This document shows positions 42,673 to 54,032 of a stretch of 64,000 nucleotides of DNA, piece by piece (the stretch's first letter is position 1; every line of letters begins with the position of its first letter). Source of the DNA: Euglena gracilis (lineage: Eukaryota; Euglenida; Euglenophyceae; Euglenales); contig CP154956.1 of the NCBI GenBank assembly GCA_039621445.1, positions 8,555,443 through 8,619,442 of the forward strand, in the 5' to 3' direction. Below the pieces are notes generated by a model, which made no database searches, had not been told where the DNA came from, and saw only the letters and a program-made list of their open reading frames with translations. The position numbers and the translations under genes were made by a program.

Positions 42673-43968
42673 TGCGGAAAAAAAAAAAACAAGGATCTAC
42701 AGAATAGAACACACAAATACTTTGCGTGCCGTGAATGCAGAATTGACTTTGGGACCATGAACGTAATATCCGTGGGATCAACAGGACCCTCTCTTTATAG
42801 CTTGCACACCTCGTCTTCACCGCCACTTTCGATGGTTTCGTGCGCATTCCGCAAGAACACCACACCGCTTCCGGAGAGGCTTGGGACGCTGTTGGGAAAA
42901 TTGTTCCAAAAGGGCCACGAGAGCGTTCTAAGGTTCTTTGAGGTCCCTGGGGGTCAGCCCCCGACCCACCAGACACCCACCCCCCCCCTGGCCACAGCTG
43001 TTTCCCTACTGGCTTTCTGGCCGAAGTCAGTGGACACCCATGGAGTCAGACTTTCTGCAGAAGTTTCTTCGTCAGTGGGCTCAGATTTTTGTTAAGTTTA
43101 ATGGTCACTGGGGGGTGGGTGGGTGTGCCTGGCTGGACCCCCCATGGGGGCAGGGATGGATGGGAAGCCTTGAGGGGGGGGGGGTCGGACCCCCCATTCC
43201 AAGTCGAAACTGACATGGGCCCGGAAAATTTTTTCTGACCGAAAATTTTCCGGGCCCATTGTGGAAAAGAAAAGGGCCAGGTACCCAAAACTGGTCAAAA
43301 ATCCCTGATTTTCCTTTGGAAATAACTCCAAAAATATCATTTTTAAATTTTTTAAACATGTTTTGTTTCGAGAACACCAAAACATCAAAAAAATGGACAA
43401 CATGCTCAAAAATGACGGAAAAGGGCGCGTTTTGCTCATTTCACGGCGCTGCGCTGCGCGCCAGAAGAAAAAATTCGACTGTTTTTGGAACTTGTCGAGG
43501 AGGGGGTGGTGGACACCTTCTTTCAACATCTGGGGGGGGGGATGGTCCACCCCCCCCCTACCACCTTACCCCCGGGGGGGGGGGGTGTCAGGACCCCCCA
43601 CCCAAAACTGAAGGGGTTCCTGTCCATCCCTGGGGCTGGGGGTTGGGCTGAGTTGATGGAACCCCAATTTGACCCCGATTTAACCCCGTGTTAAAAAACA
43701 AAATGACCCTCAAAAATGGTCCTCGCCGATCCCCTCCACCTGTGTGGAAGCACCCCCCCCCCCTAGAATGGGATGCTGAAAGAGGCTGGTTGGCAGCACT
43801 AGGCATGACATTCACGTGGGGAATGCAACCGATGGGCATGAACATTTGCAGATGCAACTTTTCACGTCGAAGGTCGCATGCACAACAGACTGTTGCAGCT
43901 CCAAATTGCACCAGTTCTGCGAATCAGATAACCCGGACAAGCCCCTCCCCCCCGCGCCCCCGCCAGCA
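42673..43968. other. No gene seen; one strong hairpin
   Basis: Unique sequence. 43215-43259 is a perfect hairpin with 18-base arms (ATGGGCCCGGAAAATTTT and its inverse) and a 9-base loop. Open frames on both strands around it have no domain. Confidence 0.45.
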
Positions 43969-44125
43969 GGGTATTTTTTTAAAGACCGGGGGGGGGGAAG
44001 GCCACCCACCCCTGGGGGGGGGGGACGAAAATTGGCCAAAAATTGCGAAAAATGCTAAAAATAGCACCTTTTCAAAAATTTTCGGCGCCTTTGGCCCCGA
44101 AAAGTATATCCCCCCCTCGGCCGGA
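43969..44125. mobile_element. hAT-like MITE family 2, partial copy
   Basis: GGGTATTTTTTTAAAGACCG, a G-run, AAAATAGCACCTTTTCAAAA, CGGCGCCTTTGGC and AAAAGTATATCCCCC in the same order as at 8641-8800. The right end (CCAAGACT..CCCCTG) was not found before the 44.15-kb exon. Confidence 0.5.
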
Positions 44126-44149
44126 CCCCTTCCCCCCCCCGCCATAGCC

Positions 44150-44284
44150 AGGCGGCCCCGGCTGTTGCGGAGGTCGAACCAGTCCGGGTGGCGCTCCACG
44201 AATTCCGAGAGCCGCCCCACGGCCGGGAAGCGGGCGTCCCAGTCCAGGGCCTTCAGCAGCGGCGTGAGGTGCAGGCGGGGCCCC
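44150..44284 (-). CDS. Winged-helix-like module, A-end plus B exon
   Basis: Reads LHLTPLLKALDWDARFPAVG then RLSEFVERHPDWFDLRNSRG and RLAM. It spans the A/B junction without an intron and gives the reference spacing: W-D, five residues, V/L-G. Joined after GGGGCCCCGC to the block at 45268, it continues EALQAIVGELVGRHAAGRRP-GPR in frame, though that junction is not GT-AG. No donor was fixed at the 3' side. Confidence 0.6.
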
Positions 44285-44879
44285 GGGCCGGCGTTGGAAG
44301 GAAGGCCGCAAAGAAAGCCCTAACCAACACCCCCCAAAATAACCCGCCAAACTAAAAATAAAAATAAAAAAATGAAATGAAAACAGAAGAACAGACCACC
44401 CCAAAAGAACAAAAAGAATGCCCAGTGTGGGGTTAACCCATCAGCAAGAGGGGTGGGCTAATGTTCGTGGAGAAAATATTTTTTGTGAAAATCAGAACGG
44501 GTGGTTTGCAATGTGGAAACAGGTGGGAGCCCGATCCATCCTCCAAAATGTTTTCTTCTCTTCTCACAGAAAAATCATTTTCAAAAAAAACAACCTTGCT
44601 GCCCCTTGCAGAAAAAATGCAGTTTCGCCGGTCTATTAGAACCTGCATTGGGACCCCCCCCCCTCGAGGAGGGCACTCGATCCAGGGTCATGCTTGCCAG
44701 AGTGCCCGGCAGCCAGCCGCTGAACGCAATATGGCACACGGAGCGGAGACAAAACCGCACAAGGCACCCCCCAACTCCCCAACCCAGGGGACGGCGGGGG
44801 CGGGGGCGGGATCTCCCCAACCCAGGGGACAGCGGGGGCGGGGGCGGGATTTGAGTGGAATATGTGTGCGTGTCGTGTG

Positions 44880-44884
44880 TGAGG

Positions 44885-44957
<73 letters not shown>

Positions 44958-44979
44958 GGGCTGTGTGTGTGTGTGTGTG

Positions 44980-45073
<94 letters not shown>

Positions 45074-45164
45074 TGTGTGTGTTGTGTGTGTGTGTGTGGT
45101 GTGGGTGGGTGGTGTGTGTGGGTGTGTGTGTGCGGGGCTGTGTGTGTGTGTGTGTGTGTGTGTG

Positions 45165-45234
<70 letters not shown>

Positions 45235-45267
45235 GGTGGGTGGGTGGGTGGGTGTGGGTGTGGGTGT
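44880..45267. repeat. (TG)n microsatellite with GGGT block
   Basis: Long TG runs broken by TAGG, CGGGGC and GGTGG, ending in (GGGT)n at 45225-45255. It fills the gap between two halves of one module. Confidence 0.95.
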
Positions 45268-45410
45268 GCGGGGCCCCGGCCGGCGGCCAGCAGCGTGCCG
45301 GCCCACCAGCTCCCCGACGATGGCCTGCAGCGCCTCCTCCACCTCCCCCTGCGTGGGCGGGCCCCCCGCCGACGGGGCCTCTGCGGGAGGGGGGGGCTGA
45401 ATGGCAGACC
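45268..45410 (-). CDS. Winged-helix-like module, A block
   Basis: Reads GEVEEALQAIVGELVGRHAA then GRRPGPR. EALQAIxxEL matches A helices at 41.4 and 61.9 kb. The 3' edge GCCGGCCGGGGCCCCGC is almost repeated at the start of the 44.28-kb exon (GCCGGCCCGGGGCCCCGC), so the two blocks join in frame across 993 bases with no GT-AG pair. Confidence 0.5.
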
Positions 45411-45674
45411 CCAGGCGGACGCAACTGTGCTCTTCAACGGCACCCGTTCCGGGGCGGTCCAAAAATAAAAGGAAAAAGAAAATTCTGCCGCCCCGAAAAC
45501 ACACACACACACACACACACACAACACGCACACACACTCATTGGGTGGTGGGTGATTGTCCAAGGATGCCAGGAATCAAATATTTTCCCCCAACTTCGAC
45601 CCTTTTTTTTCGCCGAGAAATTCCGAACTCTTTGCCCACTATTTTCTGTATATTTGAGTGGAATGTGTGCACGT

Positions 45675-45681
<7 letters not shown>
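45411..45681. other. Intron-like, with a short (CA)n
   Basis: 45497-45535 is (CA)n; the rest is unique. No module. Confidence 0.5.
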
Positions 45682-46690
<1,009 letters not shown>

Positions 46691-46789
46691 CGCGGAGTGT
46701 GCACCACGTTGGGGCGCAGCGCCACTTGATGCCGGTGGAGGTCGAAGCAGTCACGCCCGGGACGCGGCGGGAACAACCATGCGGGTGGG
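46691..46789 (-). CDS. Winged-helix-like module, end of a B half
   Basis: Reads PGRDCFDLHRHQVALRPNVV then HTPRSSS. C-F-D-L-H-R-H-Q-V-A-L-R-P is very close to V-F-E-T-H-R-H-K-V-V-L-R-P at 62.3 kb, so this is the last strand and hairpin of a B half. Upstream the frame is interrupted by the MITE at 46798. Across it the frame reads DLGQLGVK, but the spacing from L-G to F is about eight residues too long, so whether the MITE hit the exon or the intron edge is open. Confidence 0.5.
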
Positions 46790-46797
46790 CTCTTCAC

Positions 46798-47095
46798 CAG
46801 GCTATTTTTTACCAACCCCGGGGGGAGGGGGGTCTGGAGTGCCTGTGAGTGCCTGCCCAGGCAGGCACTACCCCCCCCCCCTGGGGGGGTCGGATTTCGG
46901 CCTGTGCCCAGGCACATTCCTTTGAAAATAGGCCATTTTTGGCTCCCCGGCGCCTTTGGCGCCGGGGTTGTGCTAGGGCACTTTTGGCCGTGTGCCTCCC
47001 CCCCCCCCGGGGGTCGGATCGGGAGTGCCTTGGAGTGCCTGCCCAGACAGGCACCCCCCCGGGGTGGGGTTGGCACCCGACTAAAATACAGCCTG
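46798..47095. mobile_element. hAT-like MITE family 1, copy 1
   Basis: 298 bp with ends CAGGCTATTTTTTACC and CTAAAATACAGCCTG, inverted with few mismatches, flanked by exact 8-bp target duplications CTCTTCAC (46790-46797; 47096-47103). Inside, CCCCGGCGCCTTTGGCGCCGGGG is a strong hairpin and TGCCTGCCCAGGCAGGCA a second one. Closely matches copy 2 at 61188-61489 in the same orientation. Non-coding. Confidence 0.85.
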
Positions 47096-47103
47096 CTCTT
47101 CAC

Positions 47104-47869
47104 CCCCAACTGGCCCAAATCAAAAAAAAGTGGTGGCACAGCCCGCCTCCGTGGATGTACTCCTCCTGGTTCCGCCCCAGAAGTTTTTTTTCGGAGCTGG
47201 GGTCCGGACTCACGCAGCCACCCACCTGGGGGGGGGGGGGGTTGGGGTGACTCACTTTTGGGGGTCAATTTTGGGGGTCTCAAAAATCCCCTTTGTGCCA
47301 AAAACAGAAGTAAACCATGTCTCCAATGAGTGTACCCACTCAGCCTGACCCCCCCCCCCGCAAGGGAGGGGGCTCGCCCCCCCCCCCAATCACCAAACTT
47401 TAAAAAAAAATCTCTGTTCCACTCATTCTTCAGCCTTTGTCCACCCCGGTACTTTCTTGTTCCATGGAATATTCCAAATGGTGGAACGCTGGCCTCATTT
47501 GCATGGATTCAACCGATCACTCCCTACGCCCCCCCCCCCCCCGGGTTGGTCACTGGAATCCAGGAAAATTGGCCACAAATGCAATGAAAGGTAAAAGATG
47601 CTGATTTAAGATGGCACCTCGGTGGGAATTTTTTATTTTGGCCAGAGTTGAAGGTAAAAAAACCAGTCAGTCATCCGATTCCCGGGGGGGGGGGGGCAAC
47701 AGACAATCAAACAACGCGAAACAAAAAAAAAACACAAAAAAAAACAAAAAAACCACAAAATTTTCCAGAATTGCAAAGCACAAAAAACACAAAAAAGTGG
47801 CATTTGTGCTTTCCCCCTGCACTTCCCGGGGGGGGGGGTGGCCGTTGACCAGGGGGGTCGCATGTCCTT
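47104..47869. other. No gene seen
   Basis: Unique with C- and G-runs; 47715-47800 is A-rich with CACAAAAAAAAACA repeats. Confidence 0.4.
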
Positions 47870-47958
47870 ATCTCCCCAGCGACGCCCCACGCAGGCCACT
47901 GCTCCACAAACTGCTGCAAGGGACCGAGCTCCGCTGCAAAGACATGCTCCCACAGCAC
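47870..47958 (-). CDS. Winged-helix-like module, B exon
   Basis: After acceptor GCCCTACAG it reads [20 protein letters not shown] then [10 protein letters not shown]. Joined to the exon ending at 49042 it gives [19 protein letters not shown] in phase 0. [10 protein letters not shown] replaces W-D-x-x-F-P-x-L-G. The expected F-E-V-R strand is weak, and no donor was fixed. Confidence 0.55.
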
Positions 47959-48075
47959 CTGTAGGGCAGGCAGTGCAATTTTTTGAAAATTTTAAAATAA
48001 AAACCTTAAAAATGGAAATAAAAAAAATATAAAGATAATGAGTAAACATATAAAAATATAAAAATGCCTTATATA

Positions 48076-48170
<95 letters not shown>

Positions 48171-48190
48171 TATATATATATATATATATA

Positions 48191-48227
<37 letters not shown>

Positions 48228-49041
48228 AATGCCTTAAAATGCACCTTAAAAAATTCGGCCAAAATGCCTTTAAATCCCCTAAAACATTCGGACTGGCAAA
48301 AAATGAAATTGCAAAATCTCGGCAAACACAGGCCAACCTCGGGAAGCAAAATAATTTCTGGCATCGCTGGAACAATGTCCATCCAGCCAACCTCTGGGGG
48401 GGGGGGAACCGACCCCACCCTTCGGGGGGGAGGGGGAGGGGACGAATCCACCCCCTCCCCCCGGGCACCAAACTTAAAAAAAAATATCTGGTCAGGGGAG
48501 CATAGCCACCGTATTCATCTGAGAGATGTGCACTTGTCACACTGGCTTGTGGGCACAAAATTGACTCCTGGTGACGGCAGAAAATGGAAACCCTCAAATA
48601 ATTTCCAATGCAACTTTGCCCTCATTTTGGCACTGACAATTGGGGATTTGTTATGAAATTGTCAAAATTTAAGCCCAAAACTGCTGTCAGATTGCATAAG
48701 AATCTCACATTCAATCTTCCATTGAGGGGGAGGCAGTTGTTTTTGGTCACCAAATCAAAGCTCCCAGAGATTCATACTTTTGGGGTAATAATTATTCTTT
48801 GGGGGTATTAAGATAAGATTAAGGGAAAAGTCAAACAATTTTTGGACATTTGCCGCATTGCAATAATCTGTGCACAATGCAGTTTGCAGTTAGGTTTATG
48901 TTGCTGCGTCACCTTGGCTGCTCCGAGCTGGGTGACTGTCACACAGGTTTGGGGACAACAGTTTCCCAGGCATCAGTTCCCCCAGGGGGTTAATGTGTGA
49001 GTGTCCACCAAAACCCAAAAGGCACCCCTCGGCTCTGAGAC
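47959..49041 (-). other. Phase-0 GT-AG intron, 1083 bp
   Basis: CAG|GTCTCAG to CCTACAG|GTG on the minus strand. It contains an (AT)n array (48080-48222) and two G-run/C-run blocks near 48400. Confidence 0.5.
48080..48222. repeat. (AT)n microsatellite
   Basis: About 70 TA units with three GATA interruptions, inside the intron between paired module halves. Confidence 0.95.
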
Positions 49042-49188
49042 CTGTTCCACTAGCTGCTTGGGGGGCATGGCGTGGCCGGGCTCGCGGCTCAGGACGCCGA
49101 TGAGGGCCTTCAGGGCGGACTCCTCCAGGGCGAACTGCTCCATCAGGCTGGCCGCCGGGGTCCGGGCCATGGCAGCGCGTCGGCCCAT
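49042..49188 (-). CDS. Winged-helix-like module, A exon, possible gene start
   Basis: Opens MGRRAAMARTPAASLMEQFA and continues LEESALKALIGVLSREPGHA, MPPKQLVEQ to the donor. S-A-L-K-A-L-I-G-V-L-x-R-E-P-G and K-Q-L-V-E-Q match A halves. I see no AG acceptor close upstream, so the Met at 49188 could be a translation start, which would make at least two genes in the minus-strand series; equally an upstream exon could splice in within the frame. Confidence 0.55.
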
Positions 49189-49278
49189 TTCATTGAGTGA
49201 AACGCCGTGTTTCTTTTTTGTTTGCTTGTGGTGAGGGTTTTGTGGCTATTGGAGCTTCAAAAATTTGCAATCTTGCAG

Positions 49279-49428
49279 GGGGGGAAATGCGCTGGACGGC
49301 CCTCGGAAAAAATGCACAAAAAATGCGCAAAAAATGCGCAAAAAAAACCGCGCGAAAACGCGCAAAAAATGCGTAAAAATGCGCAAAAAATGCGTAAAAA
49401 TGCGCAAAAATGCGCAGCACATTTCCCC
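49279..49428. mobile_element. Satellite-bearing element, short copy
   Basis: GGGGAAATGCGCTGGACGGC and CCTCGGAAAAAATGC, then eight GCGCAAAAAATGC/GCGTAAAAATGC units and GCAGCACATTTCCCCCC. The ends are inverted relative to each other. It lies just upstream of the 49.19-kb exon. Confidence 0.6.
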
Positions 49429-50219
49429 CCCCAAATCTTGGGCTCCAGAATGATACCTTCGGGGATTTCCCATTGGGGGGTTTGGGCAATGGGCCTTGTC
49501 TCTCCACCACCAGGTCAAATACCGGATGGTTCACAACACCCAGGCAACCACTGCAGAGAGAACAGAACAGGATGGGCATCTAAACTATGCTGAAGCAATC
49601 CCAGCAACCCAGTTGGTTTGCTTTACCCATGCCCGGGCAGTCCTTGGGCAAAAAAAGCCCGTCCCGGTACAATGCAAAATCCGCAGGCCAAATGGGCGAA
49701 AAGATGGCCGTATTTTGGCAAAAAAAAGGGGTGAGTTCGGCGTCCTCCACAAAAAAAAAACAATCCCGTCCCTTATGGACCGCCCTTAAAAATACAGCGC
49801 ATAAATGCACTCCACGGTGTCGCTCACCGACCTCCTGGGGGAGGGGATTTTGGACTGGCCGGAAACAGGCTGGCAGCTGACCCAGCCAAAATGGGCTTCC
49901 ACCTTCGGGCGGCTGGACATGGATCAAAATCCATCGATGGGGGAAGGGGGAGGGGGTCCGGGGCCAGAATCCCCCTCCGCCACATGAGTGGGTCCCCTCC
50001 GGCTGACGCCCTGACGCCACCAAAAAGCATGACACCACAAAAAAAGGTGAAAAATTGAAGTCCAAAAAAGAGAATCTCATGTTGGGCTTTCGAGGAATGT
50101 ATCATTTGTGATATAAACGGCTTCAGAAGAGGAAACAGCAAAAAAGAGAAAAGACACGGGGCGATGACATGCTTTTGGGCAACATACTTAAGATCATTGA
50201 GATCAGAAACTAACCAAAA
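49429..50219. other. Intron-like stretch
   Basis: 49660-49800 resembles the 7.4-kb candidate MITE family (CAATCCCGTCCCTTATGGAC, CGCCCTT). No module. Confidence 0.4.
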
Positions 50220-50375
50220 TGGGCTCTATTTTACTTTATTTTATCTTGTTTTATCTTTTTATCATATCTCATGTTATCTATCTTATTTTTTATCTTATCT
50301 TATTCTATTCTATTCAGTTTTACTTTATTTCATTTCGTTTCGTTTCGTTTCATTTCATTTCATTTATTTCATGTT
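50220..50375. repeat. TTTTA/TTATC and TTTCR pentanucleotide array
   Basis: TTTTATCTTG/TTTTATCTTT decamers pass into TTTCA/TTTCG pentamers (GTTTCGTTTCGTTTCATTTC). Confidence 0.85.
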
Positions 50376-50429
50376 ATCGATGCACACCGAACCACAGGAG
50401 CTCAGCTATTGTCCAACCCCGGGCCGCCA

Positions 50430-50570
50430 ACCCAACGCAGTGCCATGGTCTGGGTGCCCCGCTCGCCGTGGGGCGTCACCGCGACGAAGCCATTCCGCAC
50501 CCGGAACCAATTCTGGTGCCGCTGCAGCACCTGCGAGGCACCGCCGAGGAGTGGGCGACCGAATGGATAT
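50430..50570 (-). CDS. Winged-helix-like module, B exon
   Basis: Reads LLGGASQVLQRHQNWFRVRN then GFVAVTPHGERG. It aligns without gaps to L-G-K-L-S-D-F-L-E-R-H-P-D-W-F-E-V-R-x-G-F-V-A-L; only LxDF is changed (ASQV). The frame is open upstream as RIRATSEYPFGRP. A TTTCCAG acceptor at about 50605 is possible. The module at 51.7 kb is the likely A partner, but phase was not resolved. Confidence 0.55.
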
Positions 50571-50699
50571 TCGGATGTGGCTCGAATTCTTTCTTTCCTG
50601 GAAACGAACTCTCACGCACGGGGCGGTCCTTGACGGGGAAAAAACTTCCCATCTCAGCACAGCCAATGAAAAATTTGTACCTCCCCCCCCCCTTTGTCG

Positions 50700-51020
50700 T
50701 TGACACGCCAATGTTCCAGGAAAGTGTCGTTGACACGGGGGGTGTGTCAACGACACGCCGTGTCAACGACACAGCACCTTAAAAAAACCGACCGCACCAG
50801 CAACAATGAATGACCCCGTGAATGCATGTCCGCCACACTGTGGCCGGTGCGAATGGAGATGACATTCGAAGCCATGGCTGGAAAGAAGATTCAACACATT
50901 TTGAAATGTCCTGGCTGAAATTTGTCAGAAACTGTGGCCAACGCAAAATAAAAAAATGTTCCAGGAAAGTGTCGTTGACACGGGGGGTGTGTCAAAGACA
51001 CGCCGTGTCAACGACAAGGG
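50700..51020. repeat. Duplicated GTCGTTGACAC palindrome cassette
   Basis: ATGTTCCAGGAAAGTGTCGT, then TGACACGGGGGGTGTGTCAA and GACACGCCGTGTCAACGACA, occurs at 50710-50772 and 50956-51016 with one or two changes. GTGTCGTTGACAC and GTGTCAACGACAC are inverse, so each cassette folds. Confidence 0.75.
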
Positions 51021-51262
51021 GGGGGGGAGGTAGGAAAAAAACGGAAAAATGGGGGAAATGGCCATATTTTGGCAAAAATGAGTCGACTTTGGGGAAAAAA
51101 TGATTTCCCTGGCATCCTTGGACCATCGCATATCCACCCAAAACGTCAGAAAAAAGCGTTTTGCGACTTTTGATTTTCGACCCTGTTCGATCCCCGGATC
51201 GGCTATGGGCCGTCCCTTAGGCCTAAGGGCGGTCCTGAAGGGGCGGTCCTTGAAAAAAAAAA
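51021..51262. mobile_element. Candidate dispersed repeat, GGCATCCTTGGACC type
   Basis: CTGGCATCCTTGGACCATCG, CCACCCAAAACGTCAGAAAA and TTTTCGACCCTGTTCGATCC match 52823-52915 (GGCATCCTTGACCATTGCCT...) and, less well, 55672-55760 and 63372-63455. The right side ends GGGGCGGTCCTTGAA, as in the 7.4-kb family. Confidence 0.5.
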
Positions 51263-51609
51263 AGTCGCCCTGCTCACACAACACTTGGCATTTTCACACA
51301 GCAGTCAGTCGGATTTTAGCACAGAGGTATCGCAAAGCCTTCCCCGCTGGCTGCCCGGCAAATCAACCCCCTCTCCCGTGATGGTTTTTCATCCATTTCG
51401 AAGTCGGCTGGTAGATAAAAATAACAAGAAATGCACGGTGGCATTTCAACTCTGAGGACGAGGAGGGCTTCCAAATGGAGCTTTTCGGCTTGAAGGGGAG
51501 GTGGGGGGCCCCTCCTGGGTCTTCAGCGGAACTGAACATTTCTTTAAAAACCATTCATTTTCTCCCGAAATGAAAACTTAGAAATAAACAAGTAAATGAA
51601 CAAGCCCCT
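51263..51609. other. No gene seen
   Basis: Unique sequence without a module. Confidence 0.4.
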
Positions 51610-51740
51610 CAGACATAAGGGGGGCACTGGCACACGTCAAGCAGCGGGTGCACAGTCTGGAAGCAGGCGTCCCAGCCCAGCAGGGCGAACAGCCGCGTGG
51701 TGTGGAGCTCCCCGGCAAGGCCCCGCTCACTGCCCGGCAA
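51610..51740 (-). CDS. Winged-helix-like module, A exon
   Basis: Reads ERGLAGELHTTRLFALLGWD then ACFQTVHPLLDV. T-R-L-F-A-L-L-G-W-D-A-C-F matches L-x-x-L-L-x-x-L-D-W-D-x-x-F. Possible donors follow FQT or LLD. The frame is open upstream into a Gly-rich stretch (PGHGEGGGLELPG). No stop separates it from MALSRGAAWVGQFWDPKLI, whose Met at 51827 is not supported as a start by anything I can see. Confidence 0.5.
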
Positions 51741-53185
51741 CTCAAGCCCCCCCCCCTCCCCGTGCCCCGGAATCAGTTTCGGGTCCCAGAACTGGCCGAC
51801 CCAGGCTGCTCCCCTTGAAAGGGCCATTATCGGAGTCCGGCCCCTTCGGCGCCGGGTGGAGCGCTATCAGACTCCCTCCCGGTCAGGGTCTTAAATGCCC
51901 CCCCTCCCACTCCTGCCCATAGCACCCAGCTCCCCCCCCCCAACACTTTGGCTGGTGGGGGGGGGGACATCGCCCAAAATGCCGCCAACCAACTCCCGCC
52001 CAATTCCCCAAGGGAAGGCTTCCGGAGCCACGGTTGAACCGCCTGCTTGTCAAAACCCTGAGTACCCCTCTCCAGAAATGCACCCCGTCCCTCCAAGAAG
52101 GCAAGACCAATCGGAACCAGCCGTTGAAGCAGCCGATTCGGAAGAAATGGGTGTGGTGCATACATCTCTTTAAGGACCCCGGGGGGGGGGGGGGCTGGAC
52201 CCCGGCTGGACCCGAACCGGGGCGAGCTGGACTGAAATCGGAAAAATGCCCAAAAATGGCCTGCAAAACACAGTTTTGAAAAAATGCTGCATCTGAAACC
52301 CCCCCAAAATGCCCCAAACGCCCCCCAAACCCCATTTTTGGCCACTTTTGAACACAGTTTTTCAAAAAATTTCGGCGCTTTGCGCCGAAAAATTTTGGGC
52401 TGGACCCCCAAAAAAGGGGCTGGCTAGCTGGGCTAGCAGCACCCCCCCCCCGGGGGGGGGGGGGCTGCGGCTGGGCTGGGCCCAAATCGGGGCTGGCTGC
52501 AGCCGCCCCCCCGGGGGGGGGGTTCGCAAAACCTTAGAGAGATGTATGGTGTGGTGTTGAGCGATACTGCCGGGGGCCTCCTCACACACCCCTTTGCAGG
52601 CACATTGAACCCTCGTCGAGACTTGCCGACATAATTTCTGCTTCTCTCCACTGCAGCATTTCCAACGAGTTCAAATAATCCCCCATCCACCAGGATGGTC
52701 CTTAACGTTTTTTTTTAAAAAAACCCATCCCACCACACCCAACACCGCATCCAACAGGAAAAATGGTTAAAATTTTTGCAAGTTTTGCAAAAAAAGGGTC
52801 CACACGGGGTAAAGTAAATTGTGGCATCCTTGACCATTGCCTATCCACCCAAAACACCCCCAAAAAAGCGTTTTCCGACTGTTTTTTTTCCCGACCCCGT
52901 TTGATCCCAAGACCGACCCTTTGGCCTAACGGCGGTCCTTGAGCGGTGGCCCCTGGTCAAAAAGAAAATCCGTCACATAACGACATGCCTGCCATCGACC
53001 TGAGCACCGAAGGGGAATGACGGCTTCATCAAAACCTTTGGGAAAGCGCCGGATATTTTCTTTAATTTTGCTTCATTGTCGAGATATTTTGAAAAATTGC
53101 TTTTGGGAGCAAAAGAAAGGCCCAAAAAAAACCACCCCAAAATGGCCATCCTGGGCCACAAAAGCGTGCCGGAACATGGGCCAGG
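51741..53185. other. Intron-like stretch with repeats
   Basis: 52360-52400 carries a TTTCGGCGCTTTGCGCCGAAA hairpin; 52425-52530 has duplicated GGCTGGGCT/C-run/G-run blocks; 52823-52945 is a GGCATCCTTG-type repeat. Long Gly/Pro frames on the minus strand at 51827-52485 have no domain. Confidence 0.4.
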
Positions 53186-53300
53186 CAATGCCGTCCCAGC
53201 GAGGCCTTGCTTCCCGGCGCTGCTGTCCCGGATGTGGGCCGCGATGCGCAGCACGACCTCCGCCTCCACCCGCAGGTCCCCGGTGGGCCCACCGCCAGCC
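53186..53300 (-). CDS. Winged-helix-like module, A exon
   Basis: Reads GDLRVEAEVVLRIAAHIRDS then SAGKQGLAG. E-A-E-V-V-L-R-I-A-A-H-I matches E-Q-E-A-L-N-A-I-A-S-H-L at 61.9 kb. Beyond KQGLA the next frame gives RWDGIAWPMFR, which looks like the W-D-x-x-F end, so the half is split by a frameshift or a donor within this stretch. Confidence 0.45.
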
Positions 53301-53690
53301 GGCCGCCCGCCACAGAGCAGTTGTCTGGCCCGTGCAAGGTACCCTGGCCACGTTCCAAGGGTGGCGGTGATTCCTACCGAGTTCAAACCAGCCCCCCCCC
53401 TTGATGGCTGCATTGGAGAGTCTGGAGGGGGTCAGACCCCCACCCCCACCCAAAGGGTGTCAGGAATTCCTGTTGAGCCCTGCACCCATCACATCTCCAG
53501 CATGACTTGTTTGTCAGCACCCAATCACAAAACTGGTTGGGAGGGGTGACGCAGTTTTGGACCCTCGAAAAAAGGGACACAAAAAAATTTGCAAAAAAAT
53601 GCAAATAAAACAAAGAAAATAAATAATAATAAATAATGATAATCATAATGACAATAATATACATATATGATACTACTGTGATAATAGAAA
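53301..53690. other. Intron-like stretch
   Basis: Unique, ending in A-rich sequence (AAAAAAATTTGCAAAAAAAT) before the AT array. Confidence 0.4.
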
Positions 53691-54032
53691 CATGATAATA
53701 TAATACAATATAATATAATATAATATAATATAATACAATACAATACAATACAATATAATATAATATAATATAATATAATATAATATAATATAATGTAATA
53801 TAATATAATATAATACAGTACAATATATATAATACAATGTAATAATATAACATAATATAATATAATATAATGCAATGTAATATATACAATAATATAATAT
53901 ATATAATATAATATAAATACTAATCTAATATAATGTAATATATATAATAATATAATATACATATCTATAATAATATTAATATAAATATAATAATATAATA
54001 TATATAATATAATGTATATAATATACAATATA
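53691..54032. repeat. (ATAAT)n pentanucleotide array
   Basis: About 65 units of ATAAT/ATACA, degrading rightward into TATATAATAATATAAT. It abuts the TCCTC array directly. Confidence 0.95.
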
